DNA of 64,000 bases, from positions 186,001-250,000 of the forward strand of contig NZ_JAVFWO010000001.1 of assembly GCF_031085295.1 (NCBI RefSeq), given 5' to 3'. Under the pieces are notes generated by a model. The model had not been told where the DNA came from and did not search any database. It saw only the letters and a list, made by a program, of their open reading frames with translations. The position numbers and the translations under genes are program-made. Below are positions 1 to 8,463 of this stretch, piece by piece (positions within the stretch are counted from its first letter, which is position 1; every line of letters begins with the position of its first letter). This DNA comes from Microbacterium psychrotolerans. GTDB lineage: Bacteria; Actinomycetota; Actinomycetes; Actinomycetales; Microbacteriaceae.

Positions 1-253
1 CGATGACGATGAACTTGTCGGGTTGAGCCTCGGGGCCAGTCTCTGGCGCGCCGCGCGTGACCTCGGCTCGGGCCGCGTCTACGCGTTCGCGCGCCTGTTC
101 CACGACTGCGTCGGACGTGGTCGACTCCTCTTGCGGCTCGGTCGCCGGACTCGCTGCGCACCCGACCAGGGCGAGGGAGGTGGCCGCGACGCAGAAGAGA
201 GCAGCACGCAGTTGGCGCGAAAGGGAATTGCCGGTGCGGTCGATGTTGCTCAC
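1..253 (-). CDS. Sugar-type ABC substrate-binding lipoprotein, 3' part outside window
   Basis: Start of a secreted solute-binding lipoprotein whose coding region runs off the left window edge, leaving 84 visible codons. It begins with a GTG at 253 that overlaps the TGA of the upstream binding-protein gene (GTGA, 253-250), so translation is probably coupled. The N-terminus has a basic region, a hydrophobic stretch and a lipobox LVGC with the lipidated Cys near residue 32. It is followed by a Ser/Thr/Glu-rich linker and a segment (QARERVDAARAEV) that closely parallels the neighbouring protein. It is therefore a tandem paralogue of that protein. The ligand cannot be told. The start is well supported by the overlap and the lipobox position. 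Confidence 0.8.
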   Translation of the reverse strand, partial: MSNIDRTGNSLSRQLRAALFCVAATSLALVGCAASPATEPQEESTTSDAVVEQARERVDAARAEVTRGAPETGPEAQPDKFIVI

Positions 254-1383
254 TGGTCGATTCCCCACATATCGAGGTACTCGGACTTGAAGTCGACGTC
301 CCCGTCCCAAAGTCCGTCAATGTCTTGGTCGAGTGCGACCTGCTGGTCTATGAGCTTGCGCGTGAGTACCGCAGAGGCGGGGTCGGGGGATTCCCCGGCG
401 AAGATGCGGTTCATCGCGTCGATGTCGGCCCATCCGATCCACGCCAGTGCGTAGGCGGTGGTTGCGCTCTGTCCACCTCCGTCGCGGATGAGCTGAATGG
501 CAGCCGATGTTCCGTCCGATCCCAGGACAACTTTTCCATCCGCTCCGATGGCTCGCAGCCCCTGGAGGACGGAGGGGACTGCATAGTCGTAGTCGATGTA
601 GAAGGTGTTGAAGTCCGGATGGCGCTGCGCCATCTGCTGCACGAGCCGAGGGACGGAGGTGGCGAGATCCGCGAACGTGAAGTTCTGGTCCTCGAGGACC
701 TCACAGGTTCCGCACTCATCGAGGCGGTCGACGAACGCCTGGTGCTGCGGTTCGAGGACGTCGAAGCCGGTGTCGTGCAGGACGAGCGCTTTGACCTTGC
801 CGTCGGTCTCTGCGATGGCGTAGTCGGCGAGGAGCGCGCCGCTGTCCACCCAGGTCTGGGCCGAAGGGATGTCGGAGAAGTCCACCAGGTCGCTATCGGC
901 CGCCGAGGAGGCGATCACCTTGACGCCTTGACTCCGGGCGAGCTCGAGGGAGCCCTGGATGGAAGCAGGGTTGATTGCGAAGGTGATGATCCCGTCCGGT
1001 CCCAGTGCGAGCGCCTGCTGAACGGCGGCGTTCTGGGAGTCGGCGGTGTCCTTGCCGTCGATGATCTGCACTTTCCAGCCGATAGCCTCGGCTGCTTCCT
1101 CGGCCGCCTTGGCGGGCTGCGCGCAGCCTTCCGATGCCAGCGAGCACGTTACGAGTACGACGAACTTGCCCTCCTGCACCGGCGGGCTCTCCTCGGGTGC
1201 TCCGACCTCGACGGGCGCTTGAGCAGCGGCGACCCGCGCCTTGGCGTCCTCGACGAGCTCCGAGGACCCTGAGGAGGTCGTGGTGGTGGCTGTGTCGCCG
1301 CTCTGGCAACCGGCCAACAGCAGCACGGTGAGTGCGGTCGCCGCTGCGATCGCCGTCTTGCCTGTGTTCGTCCGACTGAACAT
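250..1383 (-). CDS. RbsB-type periplasmic sugar/small-molecule binding lipoprotein
   Basis: A 377-residue type I periplasmic-binding-fold lipoprotein for an ABC importer. The signal peptide ends in the lipobox LAGC (Cys near residue 26). The mature part has the two-lobe pattern of the Peripla_BP_4/RbsB family, including PDGIITFAINP and VLGSDGTSAA segments that line the ligand cleft in relatives. The start at 1383 is preceded by AAAGGACG. It is the second-to-last visible gene of a minus-strand operon, 31 bp after the SnoaL-like gene, and overlaps the next paralogue by 4 bp. No permease or ATPase is visible, so they presumably lie to the left. Neighbours suggest an amine- or acid-type ligand rather than a sugar, but that is inference. 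Confidence 0.85.
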   Translation of the reverse strand: MFSRTNTGKTAIAAATALTVLLLAGCQSGDTATTTTSSGSSELVEDAKARVAAAQAPVEVGAPEESPPVQEGKFVVLVTCSLASEGCAQPAKAAEEAAEAIGWKVQIIDGKDTADSQNAAVQQALALGPDGIITFAINPASIQGSLELARSQGVKVIASSAADSDLVDFSDIPSAQTWVDSGALLADYAIAETDGKVKALVLHDTGFDVLEPQHQAFVDRLDECGTCEVLEDQNFTFADLATSVPRLVQQMAQRHPDFNTFYIDYDYAVPSVLQGLRAIGADGKVVLGSDGTSAAIQLIRDGGGQSATTAYALAWIGWADIDAMNRIFAGESPDPASAVLTRKLIDQQVALDQDIDGLWDGDVDFKSEYLDMWGIDQ

Positions 1384-1414
1384 GATCGTCCTTTGCGTGT
1401 GTGAGGTGTTGCGG

Positions 1415-1900
1415 TTATGGCCTTGCGCCGTGCTGAAAGCGATCCACAGCCCAGTCAGTTAGGTGAGGAGTCATGAGCTCGAAGGCGATACGAAGGTGCT
1501 GGAACCGCCACTCGCCGTCGACGCGTACGAACGTGTTGAGGTATTTGCCTGCCAGCCAGCCGGCTGTCACCGCGCCGGTGCTCCGGTCGATGCACGGCAT
1601 CAGCAGGTGCCAGGCGCCATCGGCGGTGTCGCCGTCACCGGCCACGTCGACTCCCAGCGGCACGTTGATGTGCATCGACCATGGATACATCGGCCCTGCC
1701 GACTCGAAGTGGGCCGCGATCTGAGCGCGCCCCTCGCATCTGACGCCGTGGGGAGAGCTCTCCCACACTGCGTCCTCGACGAACAGCTCGCCGATCGCGG
1801 CAGGGGGGAACCCGTCGTCGCAAAGCGCGGAGTATCTCGCTTGAAGCCGTGCAATGTCCCGTTCGGCGCGCAATTCGAAGAGGAGTCGCTGGTCATCCAT
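1415..1900 (-). CDS. SnoaL/NTF2-like fold protein
   Basis: A 161-residue protein resembling SnoaL-like members of the NTF2 superfamily: an N-terminal helical part with ARLQARYSALCDDG, then FVEDAVWE and a C-terminal beta-sheet (LNTFVRVDGEWRFQHLRI). This small cone-shaped fold hosts isomerases, dehydratases and ligand-binding proteins, so function is not fixed by fold. I chose the ATG at 1900 because everything upstream is the antisense-like end of the E1-beta frame and the family normally starts about here; it overlaps the E1-beta stop by 8 bp. It sits between the 2-oxoacid dehydrogenase genes and the binding proteins, so it probably handles an intermediate of the same pathway. No signal peptide is visible. 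Confidence 0.75.
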   Translation of the reverse strand: MDDQRLLFELRAERDIARLQARYSALCDDGFPPAAIGELFVEDAVWESSPHGVRCEGRAQIAAHFESAGPMYPWSMHINVPLGVDVAGDGDTADGAWHLLMPCIDRSTGAVTAGWLAGKYLNTFVRVDGEWRFQHLRIAFELMTPHLTDWAVDRFQHGARP

Positions 1901-2921
1901 GGGATGCCACCGTCCCGCCGGCGAAGCTCGCGTTGAGGACGCATGCTCGGCGGATCGCGTCAGCGATGCGCGCCGCGGAGGGGATGACCGCCTGAGCGAG
2001 ATGCGGTGCCGCGGGGATGCGAACATCCGGTGTCCCGATGCGGACGATCGGCGAGGTCAGGCGAAGTCCGTGTTCGGCGACGCGCGCCGCGATCTCAGCG
2101 CCGACGCCCCCCGTGGTGTGGGCTTCGTGCGCGATCGCGAGACGCCCGGTGCGCTCGACGCTTGCCAACACAGTCTCGTGATCCAAGGGGCGGATCCAGC
2201 GCATGTCGATCACCTCGACATCGATGCCCTCTCGAGCCACGACGGAGGCGGCGTCCAGCGCGGCGAACTGCGTCGATCCCCACGTGACAAGCGTGATGTC
2301 CGATCCTTGGCGCCGCACCTGGGCGCCGTCGATCGGCTGGACGGGTCCGCCAGTCGTGATGTCGACCTTGTCGCCGTGGTAGAGCGTGCGATTCTCGATC
2401 ACGATCGTCGGGTCATCGCTCCAGATGCTGGTGAGCAGCAGGTCGTAGGCATCCTGCGGCGTGGTCGGCATGCAGACCTGCAACCCGGGAATGTGCGCGA
2501 AGAGCGCCTCGAGCGACTGAGAATGTTGGGCGCAAGCGCCGGGCGCATTGCCCTGCTGCGTGCGTACGGTGATCGGCGAGGCGAGCATCCCCCGAGAGAT
2601 GTATCGCACATTCGCGGCCTGATTCACCAGCTGGTCGAGTGCCACAAGAGAGAAGTCCGCCCACATGATCTCCACGACGGATCTCGCACCGAACAGTCCG
2701 GCGCCGACCGCGCCGCCGAGGATCGCAGACTCGGAGATCGGCATGTCGAACACCCTGTCGCCGAATTGTCGCTGCAGTCCCTTAGTGACGCCGAATACGC
2801 CGCCAGGCAAGGCCACGTCCTCGCCAAAGACCAGCACCTCGGAGCGCTCCCGCAATGCCCTGCCGAGTGCCGCGTTGATGGCCTCTGCATAGGAGGCCCG
2901 TTTGATGACCGTGTCAGGCAT
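1893..2921 (-). CDS. 2-oxoacid (pyruvate/acetoin-type) dehydrogenase E1, beta subunit
   Basis: A 342-residue beta subunit of a thiamine-diphosphate-dependent E1 decarboxylase of the pyruvate, acetoin or branched-chain type. Family features are the N-terminal SYAEAINAAL, FGEDVALPGGVFGVTKGL, the PISESAILGGAVGAGL segment that contributes the cofactor-activating Glu, and the C-terminal transketolase domain with DMRWIRPLD and AHEAHTTGG. I set the start at the ATG 2921, where family homology begins; this overlaps the alpha-subunit stop by 8 bp. It works as an alpha2beta2 enzyme with the preceding gene. No E2 or E3 gene is present in the window, so the partner complex, or an artificial-acceptor/TPP-only role, is unknown. 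Confidence 0.9.
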   Translation of the reverse strand: MPDTVIKRASYAEAINAALGRALRERSEVLVFGEDVALPGGVFGVTKGLQRQFGDRVFDMPISESAILGGAVGAGLFGARSVVEIMWADFSLVALDQLVNQAANVRYISRGMLASPITVRTQQGNAPGACAQHSQSLEALFAHIPGLQVCMPTTPQDAYDLLLTSIWSDDPTIVIENRTLYHGDKVDITTGGPVQPIDGAQVRRQGSDITLVTWGSTQFAALDAASVVAREGIDVEVIDMRWIRPLDHETVLASVERTGRLAIAHEAHTTGGVGAEIAARVAEHGLRLTSPIVRIGTPDVRIPAAPHLAQAVIPSAARIADAIRRACVLNASFAGGTVASHG

Positions 2922-3870
2922 AGAGGTGCTCCAGAACTGTGTTAGTCGGAGCCAGTTGGTCTCCGAGTGCCGCGGCGGCCGCGTCGTCGATCTCATTTCG
3001 CACCGCGGTGTGCAGGTCGTCGAGTTCGGGGCGCGTACGGCCTAGGCCGATCAGCCGCTGTTCGAGGCGAACGATGGGCTCTACCTTCGCGATCGCCGCC
3101 AACTCTCCCTCGGGGCGGTAGTGCTGGACATCGCCGATGTAGTGGCCGACGAGACGCTGGGTGATCATCTCCAGCAGTACCGGCCCCTTGCCCCGCCTAG
3201 CCCGCTCTACGGCCTGCGCGACGGCCGCTGAGACTGCAACCGGGTCGTTACCGTCGACACGTGCGCCGGGCATGCCGTAGGCGTTCGCACGGCGGAAGAG
3301 CTGATCGACCTTGACCATCGCCGAGATCGGCGTCAGCTCGGAGTAGCCGTTGTTCTCCACGATGAAAATGACAGGCAGCGAGCGCACCGCGGCGAAGTTC
3401 ATTGCCTCGTGCACGGCGCCCTGGTTCAACGCGCCGTCTCCGAACGATGCAACTGCCACTCGCCCCGAGCCGTCGAACGTCGCGGCCAGCGCTGCGCCGG
3501 TGGCGATGGGAGCCCCCGCGCCGACGATCGAGTTCTCGCCGTAGAAGCCGTAGTCGGGTGCCGTGAAGTACGCCGATCCCCCTCGACCGCCACTGATCCC
3601 GGTGGAGCGTCCCAACAACTCGGCGAGGATCGCGTGAGGAGGGACTCCGCATGCAACGGCCCAGCCGTGACCGCGATAGGTGGGGAACACGGCATCCCGG
3701 GTCAGATCCAACGCCGCGCAGGCACCGACGTAGATCGCCTCCTGTCCGTTGCACAGGTGCACGGAACCGACGATCTGGTTGGTCGCCCGCAGCTCGGTGA
3801 TCTTCTCCTCGAGCGAGCGGATCCGTCGCATCCGCTCGAGATGTCCCCAGATTTGCTCTTCGTCGCTCAT
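2914..3870 (-). CDS. 2-oxoacid (pyruvate/acetoin-type) dehydrogenase E1, alpha subunit
   Basis: A 318-residue alpha subunit carrying the thiamine diphosphate-binding motif: GDGALNQG around residue 145, closing with VENNGYSE about 30 residues on, which supplies the Mg/TPP ligands. The upstream HLCNGQEAIYVGA and YRGHGWAVA stretches and GGRGGSAYF are also typical of E1-alpha/acetoin dehydrogenase alpha. It is slightly shorter than human-type E1-alpha and fits the bacterial acetoin or 2-oxoisovalerate group. The start at 3870 overlaps the MDR dehydrogenase stop by 4 bp, and the gene overlaps E1-beta by 8 bp, so the two subunits are made together. The actual 2-oxoacid substrate is not decidable from sequence. 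Confidence 0.9.
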   Translation of the reverse strand: MSDEEQIWGHLERMRRIRSLEEKITELRATNQIVGSVHLCNGQEAIYVGACAALDLTRDAVFPTYRGHGWAVACGVPPHAILAELLGRSTGISGGRGGSAYFTAPDYGFYGENSIVGAGAPIATGAALAATFDGSGRVAVASFGDGALNQGAVHEAMNFAAVRSLPVIFIVENNGYSELTPISAMVKVDQLFRRANAYGMPGARVDGNDPVAVSAAVAQAVERARRGKGPVLLEMITQRLVGHYIGDVQHYRPEGELAAIAKVEPIVRLEQRLIGLGRTRPELDDLHTAVRNEIDDAAAAALGDQLAPTNTVLEHLYA

Positions 3871-4904
3871 GCGCTCGTGTCCTTTCCGTCGTCCCCGACG
3901 ATGGAGACGACGATCTTTCCGAAATGGCTGTGTGAAGCGAGGGCGCCGAGGGCACGATCGGCACGTGCGAGGTCGTACGTCGCTCCGATGACGGGACGGA
4001 TCTCGTGCTGCGCGACGAATCGGACCATCTCGTCGAACTCGGGCGCGCTGGCCATCGAAGTGCCGGAGATCGAGATCTGCCGAAAGAAGAGATCTCGGAG
4101 ATCGAGCGCCGCATCCGCGCCTGCGGTGGCGCCCACGCTCACCAACCTCCCCCCAGGTCGGAGGGCCCGAACCGCGCGCTCGAAGGACGGTGCGCCAATC
4201 GTGTCCAGAACGCAGTCAACCGGCGCCGACATCGCTTCGGACCATTCGCTGTCGGTGAGGATCGCATCCGTGGCGCCGAGCTCGATTGCTCGCTCGAGCA
4301 TCGCGGGGCGGCGGGAGGTGACGGTTACCCGTGCGCCGACGGCTCGAGCGAACGAGAGTGCGAGCAGGGCTACGCCACCGGCGATGGCGGGGATGAGCAG
4401 ATGGTCCGTGGGGCGCAGGGCGGCGATCGTGAAGAGCGCTCGGTAGGCGGTCATGCCCGCGAGCCCGAGAGCCGCCGCCTCTCGGTCGCTTAGGTGCGGT
4501 GGCGGCGTGGCGACGTTGCAGGCGGGGATGGCAACGAACTCCGCGAGTGTTCCCCAGCGCGGGTCGCCGAGGATCTCGGGAACCGTCGGGACGTCCCGGG
4601 CGTCGTCCCAGCCGATGCAGGGATTGATCATCACTCTGCGACCGATCTCCGAGCGACTGACCCCGGCTCCGACGTCGACGATCACGCCGGCGCCGTCGGA
4701 ACCGAGGACTAGCGGCGGATCCTGCTTCCCCCTCGCGTCCATGACAAAAACGTCGTGCCGGTTCAGACCCGCGTAGGCGAGCGCAATGACAACCTCTCCG
4801 CGTTGTGCGGCGGGAGTGGGAACGAGCCGCGAGACGAGGCCGGCCGGCCCGGATCGGCCCATGTGGACGACGGCTCGCATCTGTGCGGGCATCATCGGAG
4901 TCAC
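3867..4904 (-). CDS. Zinc-type/quinone-reductase-like MDR alcohol dehydrogenase
   Basis: A 345-residue medium-chain dehydrogenase/reductase. It has the GroES-like N-terminal domain (YAGLNRHDVFVM, LGSDGAGVIVDVG) and a Rossmann domain with an AIAGGVALLALSFAR nucleotide-binding segment around residue 170. The Cys-rich structural zinc loop of classical alcohol dehydrogenases is not evident, so it is nearer to the NADPH:quinone reductase/YhdH-like branch. The start is a GTG at 4904 overlapping the IclR stop (GTGA); an ATG at residue 9, just before RAVV, is an alternative that fits the family start even better. Its place between the regulator and E1 genes suggests oxidation or reduction of a pathway intermediate. 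Likely NAD(P)-dependent and cytoplasmic. Confidence 0.85.
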   Translation of the reverse strand: MTPMMPAQMRAVVHMGRSGPAGLVSRLVPTPAAQRGEVVIALAYAGLNRHDVFVMDARGKQDPPLVLGSDGAGVIVDVGAGVSRSEIGRRVMINPCIGWDDARDVPTVPEILGDPRWGTLAEFVAIPACNVATPPPHLSDREAAALGLAGMTAYRALFTIAALRPTDHLLIPAIAGGVALLALSFARAVGARVTVTSRRPAMLERAIELGATDAILTDSEWSEAMSAPVDCVLDTIGAPSFERAVRALRPGGRLVSVGATAGADAALDLRDLFFRQISISGTSMASAPEFDEMVRFVAQHEIRPVIGATYDLARADRALGALASHSHFGKIVVSIVGDDGKDTSA

Positions 4905-5707
4905 GCTCCCGTGTGTACGGTCGCCGCTGCCACGGTCGACCGCTTCGAGAGGAATCGTGTCGCCATGCCGGATGCTTCGAGTACGGCGGAGATGAGGTGG
5001 GACTTGGTCGGCTCGAATCGTTCCGAGGGGACCGAAACTGTGTAGGCGCCGACTGGCAGCCCTTGTGCATCGACGAACGACGCGGCCACACAGTGGACGC
5101 CGCTCGCGAACTCTCCGCGGTCGATCGCATACCCTTGGCGCTTCACCTGCGCGAGCTCCACCCGGAGTTCCTCATAATCTGTGATCGTCGCGGCCGTCAG
5201 CTGCGCGAGGGGCACCCCTTTGAACAAGGATTCGATCTGACCGCCGGGAAGCCGCGAGATGATCGCCTTGCTGGAGGCTCGAGCATGCAGGTCACCCCCG
5301 AAACCGACTTCGAGCCTCGTGACGTTGGTGGCCTGCGTCCCCGCTAGATAGTTCTGGAGAATGACCGCGGCATCGTGCCACCGAGAGATGTAGGTGGTCT
5401 CCCCGTGGGTCACGTTGTGTAGCCGCGTGAGGATCACGTTGAGTTCAGGGGCCACCGAAACGCGCAACTGGACCTGTCTGGCAGTGGCGAACGCGCGCGG
5501 GCCGGGCTCATACTCGCCATCGTCCAGGCGCGTAACGTGACCCGTCAGCACAAGGGTCCGCAGGATGTGGTAACAGGTGGCCTGCCGGATCCCGACTTCC
5601 TTGGCGATCCGCTTCGCGTTGACGGGACCGTTCTCCACGATGAAGTCCAGAACCACGAGCCCTCGCTCCAGCGTGGACAGCGTCGTCTGTTCCGACTCGG
5701 GGGTCAT
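4901..5707 (-). CDS. IclR-family transcriptional regulator
   Basis: A 268-residue IclR-type regulator. Residues about 8-70 form the winged helix-turn-helix (LSTLERGLVVLDFI, then GIRQATCYHILRTL as recognition region). Residues about 85-260 form the effector-binding domain, with HARASSKAIISRLP and the conserved C-terminal pattern VHCVAASFVDAQGLPVGA. Starting at ATG 5707 gives the normal family length and a 4-bp overlap (ATGA) with the M20 gene; the longer frame upstream is spurious. It is embedded in the operon rather than divergent from it, so it probably autoregulates and controls both this operon and the divergent aminotransferase/alanine dehydrogenase pair. A GAAC-N5-GTTC palindrome in that divergent region is a candidate target. 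Confidence 0.92.
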   Translation of the reverse strand: MTPESEQTTLSTLERGLVVLDFIVENGPVNAKRIAKEVGIRQATCYHILRTLVLTGHVTRLDDGEYEPGPRAFATARQVQLRVSVAPELNVILTRLHNVTHGETTYISRWHDAAVILQNYLAGTQATNVTRLEVGFGGDLHARASSKAIISRLPGGQIESLFKGVPLAQLTAATITDYEELRVELAQVKRQGYAIDRGEFASGVHCVAASFVDAQGLPVGAYTVSVPSERFEPTKSHLISAVLEASGMATRFLSKRSTVAAATVHTGA

Positions 5708-6942
5708 GCTGCACCTGCCAATGCGATCGCGAGCGCCTTCGCCGCGTCGACCACCTCGGAGAGCAGGACGTGCTCGTTCGGAGAATGAGCGAGCGTCACG
5801 TCGCCCGGCCCGAAGATCACTGTGGGCACTCCCTGTCCGCCGTAGAACGCCGCGTCCGAACCCGCGGTGAAACCCGCGAACTCGGGGGCGAGGCCGAGTT
5901 TCTCGTGCGCTCGCACGAGAACTTGCACGATCTCGCTGTCCTGCGGCGTCTCCCACCCCATGAGCCCGTCGTTTCCCCACGTGATCGAGGGCGGATAGTC
6001 GACGAACCACGGATCCTCGTCTCCGAGGGACTCCAGCGCTTCGACGAGCAGGGTCCGCGCGACTTGCGGATCCTCGCCCGGCATTAGGCCGATGCGCCCC
6101 GACATGGTCGCCACCGCCGGTATGGACGCTGGGTACTCCCCCGCCGATACCTGCCCGATCGCAAAGGGGATGCCGGTCGGTACGTCCGCGAACAGTCCAT
6201 GGCCATACTGGGCTGAGCGCTCACACGCGACTTCGATCAGGCGTGCACGTACGGTGAGCAGCTTTTCGAATGCATCGACGCCCCGCCATGGCGCAGAGGT
6301 GTGGGCCGACCGGCCGACGACCGTGACAGTAAAGAACTGCAGCCCTGTGCTGATGGGGACGATCCTGCAGCCCGAGGGCTCAAGGACGACTGCGGCCGCC
6401 GCCTGCCCCGGCTCGTGCGAGATCGCCAGCCTCGTCCCGACACCGGTCGTCTCCTCGCCGATCACCAACTCCAGCCGGAGGTCGCGGGCAGGTCGGATGC
6501 CGCACACGTCCAGGGCCCTCAGGGCGAGCAGCGCAGATGCAATGCCGCCCTTCATGTCGACGGCGCCTCTGCCGTAAAGGCATCCGTCGATGACGCGGCC
6601 CGAGAACGGGGAGAGCATCCAATCGGCCGGGTCACCGGGCGGGACCACGTCGATGTGGCCGTTGAGCACGATCGGACCTCTATCGCGGCCGGGAAATCGC
6701 ACCACTAGGTTGGCGCGTCGACCGACGCGCTTCTCGTCCCTGCTCAGGGGCGAGTCGGCAAGAAGCTGCACCTCCACCGGCCATCCAAAGCGCGTGAGCG
6801 CATCCCGGTAGAGCTCGATCGCCGGCTCTTCGTAGCCGGTGACGCTCTGTGCCTGAACGCTCTCGGCGAGCAGGTCAAGAAGCTCTGGCGCCAGCGCATC
6901 AACGGCAGCTGTCACCTGATCGACGGTTTCCTTCACGACCAC
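5704..6942 (-). CDS. M20-family metallohydrolase (ArgE/DapE-type deacylase)
   Basis: A 412-residue M20 peptidase/deacylase, a two-zinc enzyme that hydrolyses N-acyl or N-carbamoyl groups from amino acids. Catalytic and metal residues are visible: NGHIDVV (His near 96, Asp near 98), GRGAVDMKGG (Asp near 129), GEETTG (Glu pair near 163-164), a dimerisation lid in the middle, and late TAGSDAAFY with SPNEHV for the last zinc His. The length fits ArgE/DapE/CPG2-like members. It is the first gene of the minus-strand operon (start 6942), divergent from the aminotransferase, and overlaps IclR by 4 bp. Its position before an aminotransferase suggests deacylation of an imported amino compound so that the free amine can be transaminated; the substrate is unknown. 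Confidence 0.9.
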   Translation of the reverse strand: MVVKETVDQVTAAVDALAPELLDLLAESVQAQSVTGYEEPAIELYRDALTRFGWPVEVQLLADSPLSRDEKRVGRRANLVVRFPGRDRGPIVLNGHIDVVPPGDPADWMLSPFSGRVIDGCLYGRGAVDMKGGIASALLALRALDVCGIRPARDLRLELVIGEETTGVGTRLAISHEPGQAAAAVVLEPSGCRIVPISTGLQFFTVTVVGRSAHTSAPWRGVDAFEKLLTVRARLIEVACERSAQYGHGLFADVPTGIPFAIGQVSAGEYPASIPAVATMSGRIGLMPGEDPQVARTLLVEALESLGDEDPWFVDYPPSITWGNDGLMGWETPQDSEIVQVLVRAHEKLGLAPEFAGFTAGSDAAFYGGQGVPTVIFGPGDVTLAHSPNEHVLLSEVVDAAKALAIALAGAA

Positions 6943-7000
6943 CCCTTTCGCTGTGCCGGTCGCGTCATTGGTTGATCATGCGACGCGGCATGTTTCGAGT

Positions 7001-7029
7001 TTGTAAATGTGAACCAATAGTTCGATTAT
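7001..7029 (+). promoter_or_regulatory. Candidate promoter and IclR-type palindrome for the aminotransferase gene
   Basis: In the 145-bp divergent region, TTGTAA (7001-7006) and GATTAT (7024-7029) are separated by 17 bp, a plausible sigma70-type promoter facing the aminotransferase. The spacer holds the inverted repeat GAAC-CAATA-GTTC (7011-7023), well placed to be bound by the operon's IclR regulator. The stretch is clearly more AT-rich than its surroundings. No good Shine-Dalgarno precedes the aminotransferase ATG. Confidence 0.4.
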
Positions 7030-7087
7030 TTGAAATAGCGGCGGATCGGGGCGCATCAGCGACGAGAGTCGCGGTTATGTTGTCCGC

Positions 7088-8398
7088 ATGAAGGATCAGA
7101 GTTCGACGTCGGGTGCAGCAGATCTACTCTCCCGTCACCGGGGCGTGATGCCCGATTGGATGGTCCTCTACTACGACGAACCTCTTGAGCTCGTGTCCGG
7201 CAACGGACGCCATGTCCTCGGAAGCGACGGCAGGACCTACCTCGACTTCTTCGGCGGGCTGCTCGCGACGATGGTCGGCCACGGCGTGGAAGAGATCGTC
7301 GAGGCCATCCGCTCTCAGGCGGGGAAGCTCCTGCACTCGTCCACGCTGTATCTGATCAGTCAGCAAGTTGAGCTCGCCGAGAAGATCGCCAGCCGGTCAC
7401 GAATTCCTGATGCCAGGGTGTTTTTTGTGAACTCCGGCAGCGAGGCCGTCGAGACGGCATTCCTCCTCACGACTACTGCGGCGAAGAGCAATCAGGTGTT
7501 GGCCTTACGCGGCAGCTACCACGGGCGCACATTCGGCACCGTGGCCACCACCGGGATCCGCGCGTGGTCGGCGACGAGCCTCAGCCCGCTGCAGGTGAGT
7601 TATGTCCACAGCGGCTATCGCTACCGCAGCCCGTTCGGAAGCCTCCCGGATGAGCAGTTCGTCGATGCTTGCGTCGACGAGCTGCGCACGATCATCGAGA
7701 CAACTACCAGTGGTCGCGTGGCGTGCATGATCGCGGAACCGATCCAGGGCGCCGGAGGATTCGCCTCGCCGCCGGACGGGTTCTTCCGGCGCACCAAGAG
7801 CGTCCTCGACGAGTACGGCATACCCCTCGTCTCCGACGAGGTCCAATCCGGATGGGGCCGGACCGGCCGCGAGTTCTTCAGCATGCATGCACACGGTGTC
7901 GTCCCGGAGGTCCTCACGTTCGCGAAGGGGCTCGCGAACGGAATGGCGATCGGCGGTGTCGTCGCGAGCGCTGAACTCATGAACACCGTCGAGGCGAACT
8001 CCATCTCCACGGCCGGCGGCAACCCGCTTGCAATGGCCGCAGCGAACGCCACCTTGGACTACATCCTGAGCAACGACCTCCAATCAAACGCGGATGCGCG
8101 GGGAACCGAGCTGCTGCAAGGGCTCCGGTCGCTGTCGGAGGCGTATCCCGCCATCGGCGATGTGCGGGGCGAGGGGCTCATGATCGGCGTCGAACTGGTC
8201 GTGCCCGGGGAGAAGACGCCAAACGTCGCGTACACGCTGCGGATCCTCGAGAAGGCACGCGAGCTGGGTCTGCTGATCGGACGGGGAGGCTTGCTGGGTA
8301 ATGTGCTGCGGATCACCCCGCCCATGTCGGTCACTCGAGACGAGTGCTCGACCGCCCTCGCGCTTCTCAAAGAAGCGTTCGACCAGACGACGCCGTAG
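7088..8398 (+). CDS. Class III PLP-dependent aminotransferase (pyruvate-type omega-transaminase likely)
   Basis: A 436-residue class III aminotransferase. The PLP site is clear: GSEAVETA for phosphate contacts, AEPIQGAGG, SDEVQSGWGRTG with the pyridine-N Asp, and FAKGLANG with the Schiff-base lysine at residue 280. Similarity in style is to AGXT2/4-aminobutyrate/beta-alanine aminotransferases. The following gene is alanine dehydrogenase, so pyruvate is the likely amino acceptor: alanine formed here would be oxidised back to pyruvate and ammonia. The start is the ATG at 7088, without a strong ribosome site; a near-upstream promoter could make the message short-leadered. The amine donor may be the product of the divergently encoded M20 deacylase. 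Confidence 0.9.
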   Translation: MKDQSSTSGAADLLSRHRGVMPDWMVLYYDEPLELVSGNGRHVLGSDGRTYLDFFGGLLATMVGHGVEEIVEAIRSQAGKLLHSSTLYLISQQVELAEKIASRSRIPDARVFFVNSGSEAVETAFLLTTTAAKSNQVLALRGSYHGRTFGTVATTGIRAWSATSLSPLQVSYVHSGYRYRSPFGSLPDEQFVDACVDELRTIIETTTSGRVACMIAEPIQGAGGFASPPDGFFRRTKSVLDEYGIPLVSDEVQSGWGRTGREFFSMHAHGVVPEVLTFAKGLANGMAIGGVVASAELMNTVEANSISTAGGNPLAMAAANATLDYILSNDLQSNADARGTELLQGLRSLSEAYPAIGDVRGEGLMIGVELVVPGEKTPNVAYTLRILEKARELGLLIGRGGLLGNVLRITPPMSVTRDECSTALALLKEAFDQTTP

Positions 8399-8463
8399 CG
8401 CGGCCGACTATCCCAACCCGCGCGGGCGTTCTGCGCCCGGCCTCAGATCGAAGGAGCATCTCC

